DNA of 64,000 bases from Haliclystus octoradiatus. Its lineage: Eukaryota > Cnidaria > Staurozoa > Stauromedusae > Haliclystidae. Where the stretch lies: contig OU744449.1 in NCBI GenBank assembly GCA_916610825.1, positions 10,609,520 to 10,673,519 of the forward strand, written 5' to 3'. Below the pieces are notes generated by a model that saw only the letters and a program-made list of their open reading frames with translations, ran no database searches and was not told the DNA's origin. Below are positions 14,302 through 24,855 of this stretch, one piece after another (within the stretch, counting starts at the first letter, position 1; every line of letters starts with the position of its first letter). Position numbers and translations under genes: made by a program.

Positions 14302-15204
14302 ATGGATTTAGCATTGATCGATAATCATACACCTTTCACCATGGCAGAGACTAAAAGTCTCGAAGCGTACATGGATATCCCAGAATCACAAGAGGTGATC
14401 TGGACTGAACTTGATGACGCACCAATTCATATCAAAGAGAAAGATGCAAGTAGATTATCAAATGGGGACCTGAAAACGACTAAAGAAGACAATGACGATG
14501 ATGTTTCGATTGTGGAGGTGGTTGAGCCTCTTGAAAAGAGAATCAAAGTACAACGTCGCCAACCTAGCAAAAGTGGTAAAAATGACGTAGATGCATGCAA
14601 GTACTTAAGAAAGAAGGCAATGTCTAACAACTTCTATGAAAAAATGATACTGAAGATGAGTACTCCAGCTGTAGCGAAAAAACGAGTTACATTGACCACG
14701 CCTAATGATACCAGCAAAATGGACCAAGAAGAATTTTGTCAACAGAAGATCAAAGAAGATCCGAAATCTATCAAACTTCGTTTCAAACATGTCTCTGAGG
14801 AAGAACGTTTCATGCAAAAGCTAAGAGAGCATGGAACCGAGAGATTGGTGCTTCAATCTAGAGCCTTCGTGGATCCTAATGATTCTAACAATGTTTACAT
14901 ATTAATGAGTCAATTGATAAAATATCAAGACGAGGCTGATATCAAAGGCAAGAAGAAAAAAGTGAGAGAAGGTCATGGGCGTGTTCTTATCAACTCGGAC
15001 AACTTGGACGAGTTTATCAATGTTCTTAAAGGTATACAAACATCTTGTTCCAAATATAAGGAGCAGTTGAGAAATCTCAAATTAACGAATAATGGCGATT
15101 CACAAACTATTACCACTACAGTTCAGAGTGACAATGAATCTGCTAGAAAAAGAAAGCTAGATGTTAAAGTAGAAAATAGTAACTCACAGACACCTTTTAT
15201 TTAA
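14302..15204 (+). CDS. Left-end Polinton orphan protein (300 aa)
   Basis: The function is unknown to me. The start is the first ATG after the TATA-like box; in-frame codons before it have no ATG. The N-terminal half is acidic and low in complexity (DNDDDV near residue 75, then a basic KRIKVQRRQPSKSGK stretch that could be a nuclear signal). The C-terminal third has alternating hydrophobic segments around residues 210-275: a RLVLQSRAFVDPNDSNNVYI strand pair, a basic KGKKKKVREG loop, a GRVLINSDN strand and a DEFINVLKGI helix. This order faintly recalls PC4-type single-strand DNA-binding folds; that is inference only. The tail is polar. Its 5' leader is homologous to that of the right-end gene (29104-29868), suggesting shared regulation. 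Confidence 0.75.
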   Translation: MDLALIDNHTPFTMAETKSLEAYMDIPESQEVIWTELDDAPIHIKEKDASRLSNGDLKTTKEDNDDDVSIVEVVEPLEKRIKVQRRQPSKSGKNDVDACKYLRKKAMSNNFYEKMILKMSTPAVAKKRVTLTTPNDTSKMDQEEFCQQKIKEDPKSIKLRFKHVSEEERFMQKLREHGTERLVLQSRAFVDPNDSNNVYILMSQLIKYQDEADIKGKKKKVREGHGRVLINSDNLDEFINVLKGIQTSCSKYKEQLRNLKLTNNGDSQTITTTVQSDNESARKRKLDVKVENSNSQTPFI

Positions 15205-15387
15205 ACATGAATGTCATTTATTTCGAAACTTCAATTGTGAAAAGTATTACGAATACAATGTATCTATCACTGTTAGTTGATTATGAGAAGAAGAAGAAAA
15301 AGATTTATTTGAAATCAAAAATCTATTGCATTATTAATTTTCCCTCTATATAATTACAGTGTTTCTTATATCATAGTATTACCCCTA
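15205..15387. other. Convergent intergenic spacer
   Basis: This is a short AT-rich gap between the ends of the left orphan gene and DNA polymerase B. It contains AATAAT and ATATAA-like stretches but no clear structured terminator. Confidence 0.5.
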
Positions 15388-18300
15388 TTAGTTATGAGGA
15401 ATAGAATAATGTCCAAAGGGTAGTGTAGAGTAACCATCCTCTAGCAGATAACGCTTATCATCATATGCTGACAAGGCTTTCTTATTAATAACAACTGTAT
15501 ACAGATGATGATCATAGGCTCTGATCTGCGTCATTGAGCGCATAAGTGTTACCCCATTGAAGAGACAGTCTTTGTAATGATCAAAGTTCATTGTCTTTTT
15601 AACGGTGCTCCTCTTGATACCTTTGGCACGTTTGACGTCTTTTCCCTGACTTTGATACGAGTACATTTTCGATCGAAGCCCGACAAAAGCTTCCATACAC
15701 TCTCCATTCAGTTCATCTTTCATGTAGCCCACCACTTTTTTATTCAGTGGAGAATAACAGGGATGATCTCGAGGATAGCCACTGAAGTCAAACCAATCAC
15801 TTGCACCTTGAATATCTCGATACAAATTCTCAGTTTGAATTACATAGGCCAAACTATCAGTGTCCGTAAATAATACCTTTGATTGGTTTCCAGGGTAACG
15901 CTGTTTCATATAATTGTAGTGGAAATCAATCATCAACCACTTGGACAAATCCAATACACAGAAACCGGCATAGATGGGTCGATCCAATACAATCTCAGGA
16001 AACGATCGCTCGACTGCACACAAGTTTTCATGGAATATCTTGCATGACTTGAAGATGGGTTGTGCAGCAAACTTTTTCATGGATTTGGCATTATCAACCA
16101 ATGTAACACTACGACGTCCGCGTAAATTTTCCAATAACTATAAGAATGAAAAAATAAACAACTCAATTATTATCAAAATCCTCAAGAATTTTTGCAGTTG
16201 ATGTTGGTGAAACGTTCACACAGGCAGGTCAGAAAAAAATGGTCCGTCACCTCTGTAGTAGCCACCTGTACAGAACGACTATTCCTTTTCAAAACCTGCG
16301 ATACCGGTCATCATCTAGCCTTTCCTAGTATTATGATATTTCTAGTTTTATAAACGGTGTAATGACATGATGAAAATTTACCTTGCCATAGACACTGTTA
16401 TTGAACAGCTTGTACAACGTTTTGGAGAATTCATCAGTCGCTTGTGCTCGTTTCTGCGTGTTGAAATCAATGTACTGCTTTAGCCAAGGTCTTTGTTTGA
16501 AAGTAAGTACACGATGAACTTTCTTCAACACCATACCCAACTCAAGAAAGAGGGTCAAGTTACGGTAATGAACCACATACTTTTCCTTATCTCTCAAGTT
16601 AGGAATGAGCTTTGGACCTGAATCTGCAATCTTCCCATCATACAATTGTGACGTTCCCCCTGTCATGATGTACAATTCTTTCTGGTAGGGTGATAACATG
16701 GAAGATTCAACCATCATACGTTCTGGAGCTAAAGGGAAATCAGCATGACTGTCATGGATATCATGTGGATATTCCAAATCACATTCGAGAATATAACCAT
16801 CATCACTGTCTTTGGCAATTTGCGAGACATCCAAATTGTTTTTTTCTGATTCATCTAACCATCGAAAACCACCTGTAGGCAACGATTGTGACATTGCCCA
16901 ACCATATAGATTGCTGGAATAGAAAAACACAATTTAAAATCAGACAACAATTTTACATACACATCAAACTTCCATTGATATTTCAAAACTTACTTTGCAT
17001 CGAGATAGACCAGAAATGCATTCGGCATGTCAGAGTTGTAATCATCAGTCCCCGGTATGTTTGATTTGGCGTAGCGATGATTGATCGATGACACTCCACC
17101 TCTTACACTCTGTTCGATGAATTGGTATTGATCAATATCAGTTAACAAATCCAATTCAACATTTGTCATTTTCAGAGCGGCACTCCAAGATAGGCCAGGG
17201 GATGAATAGAACTGTGCTGGGTCGAGATGAAAATCGACCAGACACTTGTTGCGGAATGCTTCAAACACGTCAGCCAAAAGTAGTACATCAGTACACAGAT
17301 AGAAGTCATGATAATCGCCTAAATTCACCATGTTAAATTCGTCAAAGACTTTCTGGGCGTGAATATAGTCTTCCGGTGTGATGTCTTCATCTGTCAACGA
17401 ACTATAGAAAGCTTGACGTTGTGGTAGTGACGTTTCATCGAATCGATCCCAGGAATCCATGTACTCATAAGGATAGACACCTTTACGCTTGACGAGTGAC
17501 AGACGCTCATTCAAATTGACAGGCGAATTCTTCCCCAAGTGAGTACGAGTGACTGTCAACTGTGAATCATTGAGATTGCTGACCAGTGTACCAAGACTCG
17601 CATTAAGAAATTGCAGGGAGTCAATGAAACGTACACCACCAACCGTAAACGAGACATACTTTTCCATGGTGTTTGGAATACAATGTATTTGCTTACCAGC
17701 ATGTCGTTCTTTGAAAGCGGACAAGATGTGATGTGCATCATACCCTCGTAAATTATGCATGACACACGGTATAGGAATACGATCCGCATTGACACGATAA
17801 TTTAGGTTGCAACCACTGTGAGCAGCACCACGATATTCACCCGTCAAATGGTTGTGATCTTTCACCTTTAAATGACTGTCATGTTGCACACCAGAAACAA
17901 AACCTCCTTTTTCACAAATGTGACACAGGTCAGCTTGCTCGTAGGCCATTTCCTCTTCAGTAGACATCACAATAGGGACAACGCTTCTGAGTTTCTCACG
18001 CAACTGCCAACTTTTTTCAAGAACATAGTCCAAGAACTTTTCCATAGCATTTTCACCACGATAGATGTAGGGAGTCTCATCGAATTCAGGTTGACTACTC
18101 TTGACCAAGACGCCAAAACCACAAGCGACGTGATTCTGAGTGACTGTAGTAGATGATCTGCTAGGGTTAGGTTGACAGGTAGTCTGCTTCATTAACAAGG
18201 CCTCCGTGTCCGCATACATTACAAAGGGTAAATGCACCTGTTTCTGGGTGTTCCTGAAGAAAACTTTGTCTTTCTTGTGACGATCATCTTTCTCTGGAAG

Positions 18301-20369
18301 TCTGACACGTTGTGCTCCTGTATGCTTACATTTTTCCATATGTGCATCTCGAACTCGAGCACTCCCAAAACTCTGTAGACAATAATCACAGAAATCTTTG
18401 TGATGATGACGTTTACTTAGCTGAGAGCCAAGTAGAGCACTCATATTTTTGACACATGCATAATGTGATCTGGGTGTAGCTTCCACATCATCACCATCAT
18501 TTTCATCAGTCCAGAACAATAGATTGACATGTCTGGTATATCGTCTTTTCTCAGAAATGCGAAGTGGAATGACAATACTCTTTGGTTTACCTCTGGCAGA
18601 CTCTTCCATGACGAAACTGAACACATGAACACTGATATCATTCATGCGTTCAAATTGTCCAATGTCTTTGAGTGCCATTGGAAAATGTAATCCATCCAGC
18701 TTCAATAGATGCGTTAGATGTTCATAATGACTGAGACGATGTGCATTGACAGGTATATTAAGCAAACTAGCCAGTACTGCCCAGACAAAACATTTTTCAT
18801 CATTGTTCTGCACGTTAACCATGGCACGCTTAGCCATTAAATCAGCAGGAAGAGGTAGATAAGACGAGGCTCGAAGAGGATCGTAGATGACTACATTTAA
18901 ATCCAGATGATTGAAATAATCAATAATCCACGATGAACCATTCTGCTCGAATCCTTCTAGTTTGTTCAAAAGCTGATTGTAAGCCATGTCCATCATAGAT
19001 TGTAGATAGATGGTGTTGTCATCATCGTTGGGAAGAAACCGAAAGATTTCCGTATTGAATATGACAGGTGGATCGGTCTTTTCAGTCTCATCTGTGAATT
19101 TCTTGAAGACGGTAGATAACGTCATAAAGAATTTGATACCGTGACGGAGATCTGACTGGGTTTTGATGACAGGTTCTTGCATACTGATGACATCTTTCAA
19201 ACGTTTTAGAAGATTCTTGTGGTGAATGTCTTCAAATGTCTTTCTGTACAAAGAAACTGTTTGATTAAGAGATTGTCTAATCAATATAGGAGGATCACTC
19301 AATTCTGTTGTTAACGCTGGAAGGGGTGCGTCATCATCATCATCATCAACATTATCACCAGACATGTCATTTCCACCACGTTGTTGTATCAGACTATTGT
19401 CGATCAAAGCAGGACAACCGGATTGGATATGCATAGCCAGATGGAGCTTTCGTTGATATGTCTTAAAACAATGCTGGCAGGTGTAAGGGTGAGTGATGTC
19501 ATGAGCTTGACAGTGCGAATGCCATTGCTCTCGACACACAAACCAGATGTCACACTTGTCACAGTGATACTGTCCATCGTGATCTATCGCAATCTGAGCA
19601 TCTTTGTAATTCAATGAAGTAGACGACGACGTATCAGCAGGTGGGTACTGACGAAACAACGATTGCAATGTGGCGTCAACATCAAAGTCAGTAGTTGATT
19701 TGACCTGAAGGATAAACCGCAGAAGTAATTAGACATAAATGGAACTGTACATATCATCAACAGATTGGAGAAACGCATCATCATCTGTTAAAAACAAAAC
19801 AACAACAAAAATATGTAAGGTGTGCAACTTACATTATCAACTTCTTCTTCTATCACAGCAGGCACATCATCTACCCAATCCATCACATTGTCTTGATTAA
19901 TCTCTTCACTGTTGACCGGTGGCATTACCATGTTGGCATCCTTGTGAGCCTTCGTATTTTCATGGTCTGGCCAAGGGCAGTCTTGCAACAAGTCATACAA
20001 ATCCATTTCAGTAACGTCATTGTTAACATCATCATCCTTATCAACATGACCATCAGCCAGGGGTGGGGATGGACGTGGTGGTGTTGGTTGAGTACAATCT
20101 TGCAATAAGTCGAACAAGTCGACATCATCATCATCATCATCTCTAATCGCATTCTGTGATGCAGTAACAACAGCTGCTTGACGCAGAACCTTGCCGAGAT
20201 TGTGAACTCGTCGTCGATGGCAAATGAGGTTGTTTCTATGCTTGAAGGTCCTTCCACATATCTCACAACTTTCTGCATAGACATCTCCATGAGTGGTCAT
20301 GTGACGCTTCATTCGATAATTGGTGGTGAATGATTTTCCACAAATTTGACAAGGAGATGGTGGAGCCAT
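15388..20369 (-). CDS. Polinton DNA polymerase B, protein-primed type, four exons (1,509 aa)
   Basis: This enzyme would replicate the element from its ends. Proposed exons are 20369-19833, 19704-16994, 16913-16382 and 16137-15388. All junctions are GT-AG and the phases agree. Exon 1 has two C2H2 fingers (residues about 8-30 and 36-59) and two copies of an acidic DLFDLLQDC/DLYDLLQDC motif. Exon 2 has two more fingers, the Polinton N-terminal region (KCFVWAVLASLLN), exonuclease motifs MYADTEA (about residue 677), NLRGYDAHH (about 829) and CTDVLLLADVFEAFR (about 984), and an HNH-like KDHNHLTGEYRGAAH segment. Motif A is split by intron 2 (YLDA then NLYG). Motif B (NNSVYGK) ends exon 3, and motif C FTDTDSLAY is in exon 4. 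No defect is seen. The three introns are 129, 80 and 244 bp. Confidence 0.93.
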
Positions 20370-20651
20370 TTTCAAAATTCAAGGATGCACTCACTGTATG
20401 AAAGTCAGGACGTTGAATGATTGTAATGTCTGAAATGAAACATTTTTATATGCAATGGATCACAGTTGGAAAGTTGGTGAAACATTTTACATTCAATTAA
20501 TCACAGTTGGATGGTTGGGCTGGTGTGACATTCCATTCATTGTTTTAAATCATGCTTGAACGAAACAACGAAATTAGTATAAGTAGATTCAATTATAAAT
20601 GTGTAAGTGACCTTCTTAGAAACGATCAGTTACGTCACTACATCATCCGAA
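20370..20651. promoter_or_regulatory. Divergent promoter region between polymerase B and ATPase
   Basis: The two genes start back to back 282 bp apart. On the minus strand an ATATAAAAA box near 20445 lies about 80 bp before the polymerase ATG. On the plus strand ATTATAAAT lies near 20591. Two direct copies of ATCACAGTTGGA (near 20459 and 20500) sit between the boxes and could be regulatory. Confidence 0.45.
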
Positions 20652-21344
20652 ATGGAGTCCATAGACATGCGCATGATTCATCCATTTTCTTTGCTCACAA
20701 GTGGAAGTTCTCAGAGTGGAAAATCAACATTCATTCTACGCTTACTAGCTCACATGGATGAAATGATAACCCCCAGAATTCAACAAGTCATCTGGTGTTA
20801 TGCTAAACATCAATCAGAAGTGTATGCGAAACTTAAAGCACTCAACATTCCCGTTCAATACATTGAAGGAATTCCCGAGGATCTGGAATCTCGATCTGAT
20901 GTTGAGACGAATGCTCTTATTATTTTGGATGACTTTATGGATCAGGCTTCTAATGCCATAATATCAGCTTTATTTTTCAAGGGTCGTCATGACAACAACA
21001 GCGTTGTATTCAACACACAAAATCTATTCCACAAAGATCAACGGGAGATATCACTTAATGCTAGCTACATGACAGTATTCAAGAATCCACGAGACTCTTC
21101 TCAATTCACTCATTTGGCCAAGCAGGTGAGTCCTGGTAATGTGAAATTTCTTCAATCAGCTTACGAAGATGCCGTTCGACAACCTCACTCTTATCTTTTT
21201 CTCGACTTGAAGCCGACTACCATTGAAGATTACCGCTACCGAGCTAGAATACTACCAGACGAACAACCGCAATACATCTACATACCTTCCAACGAAACTC
21301 CTTCCACCAGGTTCAACCGCAAAAGGATGGATGAGAGATTGTAG
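20652..21344 (+). CDS. Polinton genome-packaging ATPase (FtsK/HerA type, 230 aa)
   Basis: The role would be to drive DNA into the capsid. The Walker A loop GSSQSGKST is at residues 18-26 and the Walker B stretch ALIILDD at 88-94. A sensor-like FNTQNLFH segment follows, then a C-terminal YRYRARILPDEQPQYIY segment typical of Polinton ATPases. The start is the first ATG, about 17 residues before Walker A as usual for the family. Open frame exists upstream without ATG, so a spliced extension is possible but not needed. It is the first of a plus-strand run of virion genes. Confidence 0.93.
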   Translation: MESIDMRMIHPFSLLTSGSSQSGKSTFILRLLAHMDEMITPRIQQVIWCYAKHQSEVYAKLKALNIPVQYIEGIPEDLESRSDVETNALIILDDFMDQASNAIISALFFKGRHDNNSVVFNTQNLFHKDQREISLNASYMTVFKNPRDSSQFTHLAKQVSPGNVKFLQSAYEDAVRQPHSYLFLDLKPTTIEDYRYRARILPDEQPQYIYIPSNETPSTRFNRKRMDERL

Positions 21345-21452
21345 TCAACAATACCATCACCTAGAAATGGAAAGGCAAGCATTACAAAAGATTCAAAACA
21401 ACAAGTTTCACATCAGTTGGACATGAACAGTCACTGAGTACGGCAGAAGATC

Positions 21453-21770
21453 ATGACGAAGCGGTTACAGAGGAATCTACCCTTGCTGAAAGCGTTAAAA
21501 GATTGCAAGTGCGCTGATCAAGTAAAAGTGTTGAAAACAGCCAAACCTGATCTGATACACTCCATCTGTGATATTGTATTGAACGTGTTGAAAGGACGTG
21601 CTCCAATCTCATCCCAATTAAAGCGAAAATTAGCTTCTAAAAAGACTGTACTACGTAAACTATCACAACCTAAACGAAGTGTGAAAAGTCGAAGGACACT
21701 ATTGGTTAATCAACGAGGAGGGTTTCTTTCTGCTTTACTCGGTGCATTGGCCAGTCTCATTCTCAAGTGA
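21453..21770 (+). CDS. Small basic Polinton virion-type protein with QRGGF tail (105 aa)
   Basis: It is a Lys/Arg-rich protein with a helical N-terminal half (LLKALKDCKCADQVKVL, then DIVLNVLKGRAPIS) and a C-terminal NQRGGFLSALLGALASLIL. Proteins of this size and layout recur at this place in Polintons, to my recollection, with no assigned function. The QRGG followed by a hydrophobic amphipathic stretch looks like a cleavage site for the element's own protease followed by a membrane-active or capsid-binding peptide. That role is inferred from adenovirus capsid precursors. Confidence 0.8.
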   Translation: MTKRLQRNLPLLKALKDCKCADQVKVLKTAKPDLIHSICDIVLNVLKGRAPISSQLKRKLASKKTVLRKLSQPKRSVKSRRTLLVNQRGGFLSALLGALASLILK

Positions 21771-21779
21771 ATTATCAAG

Positions 21780-22622
21780 ATGAGCAATCATTATAGAAAA
21801 CACGTGGTGTTGACGTCTGATGCTTATGAGGGAATGCTTCGTCAGCTAACATCACTTAAATCCAATGTGAACCCTACCCTACAACCAGAGAAAGCAGCCA
21901 TGGTAAAGGCTGAACATGAAATGGATGACACCTTGACTAGGACTGACATTCCTAACGATGAAAAAGTCAAAATGTTCACTGAGGAGCTGGCAGAATTTCA
22001 AAAACGACGTCAAACAGTGATGAAACCTAAAGATGTTAATGTTGTCCACAAGCGTGTTGTACAGGAACATATTCCTGACGATGATGACACTTTGGCGGTT
22101 GTTTCACCCCCTAATGCTGTCAAGCAATCATCTGTTGAGAAGACAAATTCAAATCAGCTCGACGCTGTTGAGCAGAGAACGTTAGCCATGCTACCTAAAA
22201 CAGCCAAGTCACAAGCCAAGATGTTGCTGCAGATGATCAAAGCTAATCCTGATGTCAGTGGATGGAATAGCAAAGGTGAATTGCTATTCAAGAATCGCAT
22301 CGTTGAAGGCTCCAATATTAGTGATCTCGTAAACAGCACTTTCCGCACTCGCAAAACTAAAGATAGCAACTTACCGGACGTTCATACGGCTGTGTTTTCC
22401 AAGTTATTAGCTCAACTGAATGTTCCCATGCAATGGATAAGGAATCCCACTCAGTTAGAGACAATGCGAATGTATAAGAAAACTGAAAGCAAAGCAAAGA
22501 AAGGAGGTGGTAAAGCAACACGAAAATTATCATCATCACCCTTATTTCGAAGTACACCTTTTAAAGAGAAGAACAAATCATGGCTATCTTCAACAGCTAA
22601 TAAATCCTTCTCATTAGAGTGA
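21780..22622 (+). CDS. Conserved Polinton protein of unknown role (280 aa)
   Basis: It starts 10 bp after the preceding gene. It has an N-terminal coiled-coil-prone region containing NDEKVKMFTEELAEFQKRR, an acidic low-complexity middle, and a C-terminal globular part (KAKMLLQMIKANPDVSGWN, then GELLFKNRIVEGSNISDLV). This arrangement resembles a protein I know from other Polintons between the ATPase and integrase, with no established function. The basic Ser-rich tail (KAKKGGGKATRKLSSS) could bind DNA. A virion or DNA-condensing role is inference. Confidence 0.8.
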   Translation: MSNHYRKHVVLTSDAYEGMLRQLTSLKSNVNPTLQPEKAAMVKAEHEMDDTLTRTDIPNDEKVKMFTEELAEFQKRRQTVMKPKDVNVVHKRVVQEHIPDDDDTLAVVSPPNAVKQSSVEKTNSNQLDAVEQRTLAMLPKTAKSQAKMLLQMIKANPDVSGWNSKGELLFKNRIVEGSNISDLVNSTFRTRKTKDSNLPDVHTAVFSKLLAQLNVPMQWIRNPTQLETMRMYKKTESKAKKGGGKATRKLSSSPLFRSTPFKEKNKSWLSSTANKSFSLE

Positions 22623-22689
22623 TCACTTGATATAAGTATTCGTTTTAGGAGAATTGTATTAGTTATTTGTAACCTCTTGTTATGGAAGC

Positions 22690-22893
22690 ATGTCTGTTAA
22701 TGTGGATGCAAAAGATATCTTCAAAAAGGTACGCTGTCTATTGATTTGCTGTAGTTCAGACGTTGATTTTACAAAAGGGGAAGTAGACGGTCCATCAAAA
22801 GACCCCACTTGCTTAGAGGTAGAGGAAGAGCAGGAGGGGCTTGCCCCACGTGAAGCTTCCACTACATTATCAACTCACTCGACTGACGTCTAG
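22690..22893 (+). CDS. Hypothetical small ORF before integrase (67 aa)
   Basis: An ATG-started frame lies in the 275-bp gap before the integrase and ends 4 bp before the integrase ATG. It has Cys-rich (CLLICCSS) and acidic (EVEEEQEG) stretches. I recognise no family. It could be an upstream ORF or leader peptide, a missed 5' exon, or chance. Confidence 0.25.
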   Translation: MSVNVDAKDIFKKVRCLLICCSSDVDFTKGEVDGPSKDPTCLEVEEEQEGLAPREASTTLSTHSTDV

Positions 22894-22897
22894 CACA

Positions 22898-23995
22898 ATG
22901 TCAGAGAGTGAGAATGAGATAGCCAATACTTTGCAATCACTATACTATTCGTTAGATAGTCCAGCCTCATTCTCGGGGCAAACGCGACTGTACAAAGAAG
23001 CAAGAAAACAACTGCCCGATGTCAAACAAGCTGACGTGCGAGAATGGTTGAAGGAGCAATTAACCTACACTCGTCATAGACCAGCACGCATCAATTTCAA
23101 AACGAGACAAGTGATGGTGTACGATATGGATCAGCAATGGTGTATGGATTTAGTGTTTCTACCCAAATTAGCCAAGGTTAATCGTGGTTATAAATACCTG
23201 CTGACGTGCATTGATGTTCTCTCCAAGTTCCTGTGGGTTGTTCCTCTGAAAACAAAGACTGGGGCAGAGCTCACCAAAGCCTTCAACACTATCCTGCTAT
23301 CTGGACGTCAACCTAGAACGATTCAAGTGGACAGAGGGACAGAATTTTACAATAGCACTTTTCAACGCTTACTTGCGAGAAAAAAGATTAAAATGTTTTC
23401 CACAAACAGTGAACGAAAGGCTACTGTGGTGGAACGTGTCAATCGCACCTTTAAACAACTCATGTTTACCTACTTCACCTATAAGAACACTAGGAAATAC
23501 ATTGATGTACTTCCACAATTGGTTTCCAGATACAATCGAGGCTATCATCGATCCATCCAAATGAGACCAGAAGATGTCAATGCTGAAACTCAGACCTTGG
23601 CTTGGATGAATTTGTATGGTAAGAAGAGTAAGAAACAAACAAACAAACCGAAACTTAAAGTGGGGGATAAAGTACGAATAAGTCACAATAGAACTACTTT
23701 CAGAAAAGGATTCCTAGCACGATGGACGGCTGAGATATTCAAAGTGACCCATGTTATCACTGGACATGGCAATGACGTCACTGTCTATCGCTTAGAAGAT
23801 CTCCAAAATGAGTCTATAACAGGCACTTTTTACGAGCATGAACTTCAGTCTGTCCATGAAGCTTCGACATCGCGGATCGATAAAATATTGAAAAAGAAGA
23901 AAGTCAACAATCAACTACTCTATTTTGTGCGTTGGGAAGGCTACCCTGATTCTTTCAACTCGTGGATACCTGCGAGTGACGTGACAACAATATGA
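22898..23995 (+). CDS. Polinton integrase with C-terminal chromodomain (365 aa)
   Basis: It joins element ends to chromosomal DNA, producing the 6-bp duplication seen here. The retrovirus-type catalytic core has acidic residues D84 (WCMDLVF), D145 (TIQVDRGTEF) and E179 (ATVVERVNRT), all present. The N-terminal segment SPASFSGQTRLYKEA is usual for Polinton integrases. The C-terminal part has an SH3-like KVGDKVRIS region and a chromodomain at about residues 322-362 (YFVRWEGYPDSFNSWIP), which in related elements binds modified histone tails and may steer target choice. The start is the ATG 11 codons before that conserved block. The stop overlaps the next start as ATGA. Confidence 0.95.
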   Translation: MSESENEIANTLQSLYYSLDSPASFSGQTRLYKEARKQLPDVKQADVREWLKEQLTYTRHRPARINFKTRQVMVYDMDQQWCMDLVFLPKLAKVNRGYKYLLTCIDVLSKFLWVVPLKTKTGAELTKAFNTILLSGRQPRTIQVDRGTEFYNSTFQRLLARKKIKMFSTNSERKATVVERVNRTFKQLMFTYFTYKNTRKYIDVLPQLVSRYNRGYHRSIQMRPEDVNAETQTLAWMNLYGKKSKKQTNKPKLKVGDKVRISHNRTTFRKGFLARWTAEIFKVTHVITGHGNDVTVYRLEDLQNESITGTFYEHELQSVHEASTSRIDKILKKKKVNNQLLYFVRWEGYPDSFNSWIPASDVTTI

Positions 23996-24810
23996 ATGGG
24001 TCTTCTATGCATGTGCTATTGACGAGTACTAGTAGTCTGGACCTACATCCAGACAACACAGAATCTAATTTCAGAGTCAAATTATCAACACCACTCACCT
24101 TGCCCAGTGGTCATTGGGAATGTGCCCTGACAGAGATCTCCTTCAGACAGTCATGGTACAACGTACGACCTAAAAAAAATGTGATAATTCTCAAGAGTGC
24201 ACATCACAGTTATCCGATTTATCTACGACCTGGTTATTACAGTACAGTGGATGAATTGATTTTGGCAATACAGGCTAAAGTTCGCAATCGCAACACTACT
24301 CCTAGTGGTATTAATGTACCGCCGACATTCGAAATGATCTATAACAAACAGTCTGGACGTGTGTGGGTGAACGTACCCATGCACTGCTCATTGGATTTCA
24401 ACCGCTCTGACATCGCTCTCATTCTGGGGTTTCCCTCAGATAAAATCATACATCACGAGGAAGCTAAAAGTCGACTGGGCGATGATCATCATTACTTAGG
24501 TGATAATGTCAGTCTCTTTCTTGCATCACCACAACATCAATTTCAAGTTATTCACGTCAATTCAGACATTATCCAGAATCAACATGTCGGTCACCTGTCT
24601 GCACCACTGCTAAGGACAGTTCCCTTGGATGGACGACCAGGTGACTTCTATCACATGAATTTCCCCACGTTACAGTTCAAACCGTTGAGTCAAGACTACA
24701 TACACACCATCAACATCTATTTAACAACTAGTTTCAACGAACCGATAGCATTCCAAGAAGGGCAGACGTCAGTGGCACTACTCTTTCGACGCGCTCCTAT
24801 ACGATATTGA
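23992..24810 (+). CDS. Penton-like minor capsid protein (272 aa)
   Basis: This is the expected single-jelly-roll vertex protein. It has the family opening ESNFRVKLSTPLTLPSGHWE followed by ALTEISFRQSWYNV, then alternating strands through to a FNEPIAFQEGQTSVALLFRR end. There are no gaps or stops. The start codon shares ATGA with the integrase stop; a second in-frame ATG five codons later (MHVLLTS) is an alternative start. The overlap suggests either a separate transcript beginning inside the integrase gene or reinitiation. Confidence 0.9.
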   Translation: MNGSSMHVLLTSTSSLDLHPDNTESNFRVKLSTPLTLPSGHWECALTEISFRQSWYNVRPKKNVIILKSAHHSYPIYLRPGYYSTVDELILAIQAKVRNRNTTPSGINVPPTFEMIYNKQSGRVWVNVPMHCSLDFNRSDIALILGFPSDKIIHHEEAKSRLGDDHHYLGDNVSLFLASPQHQFQVIHVNSDIIQNQHVGHLSAPLLRTVPLDGRPGDFYHMNFPTLQFKPLSQDYIHTINIYLTTSFNEPIAFQEGQTSVALLFRRAPIRY

Positions 24811-24855
24811 TAGAGTCGGACAGTCGACATCAACAACAACAACAACAGCAACAAC

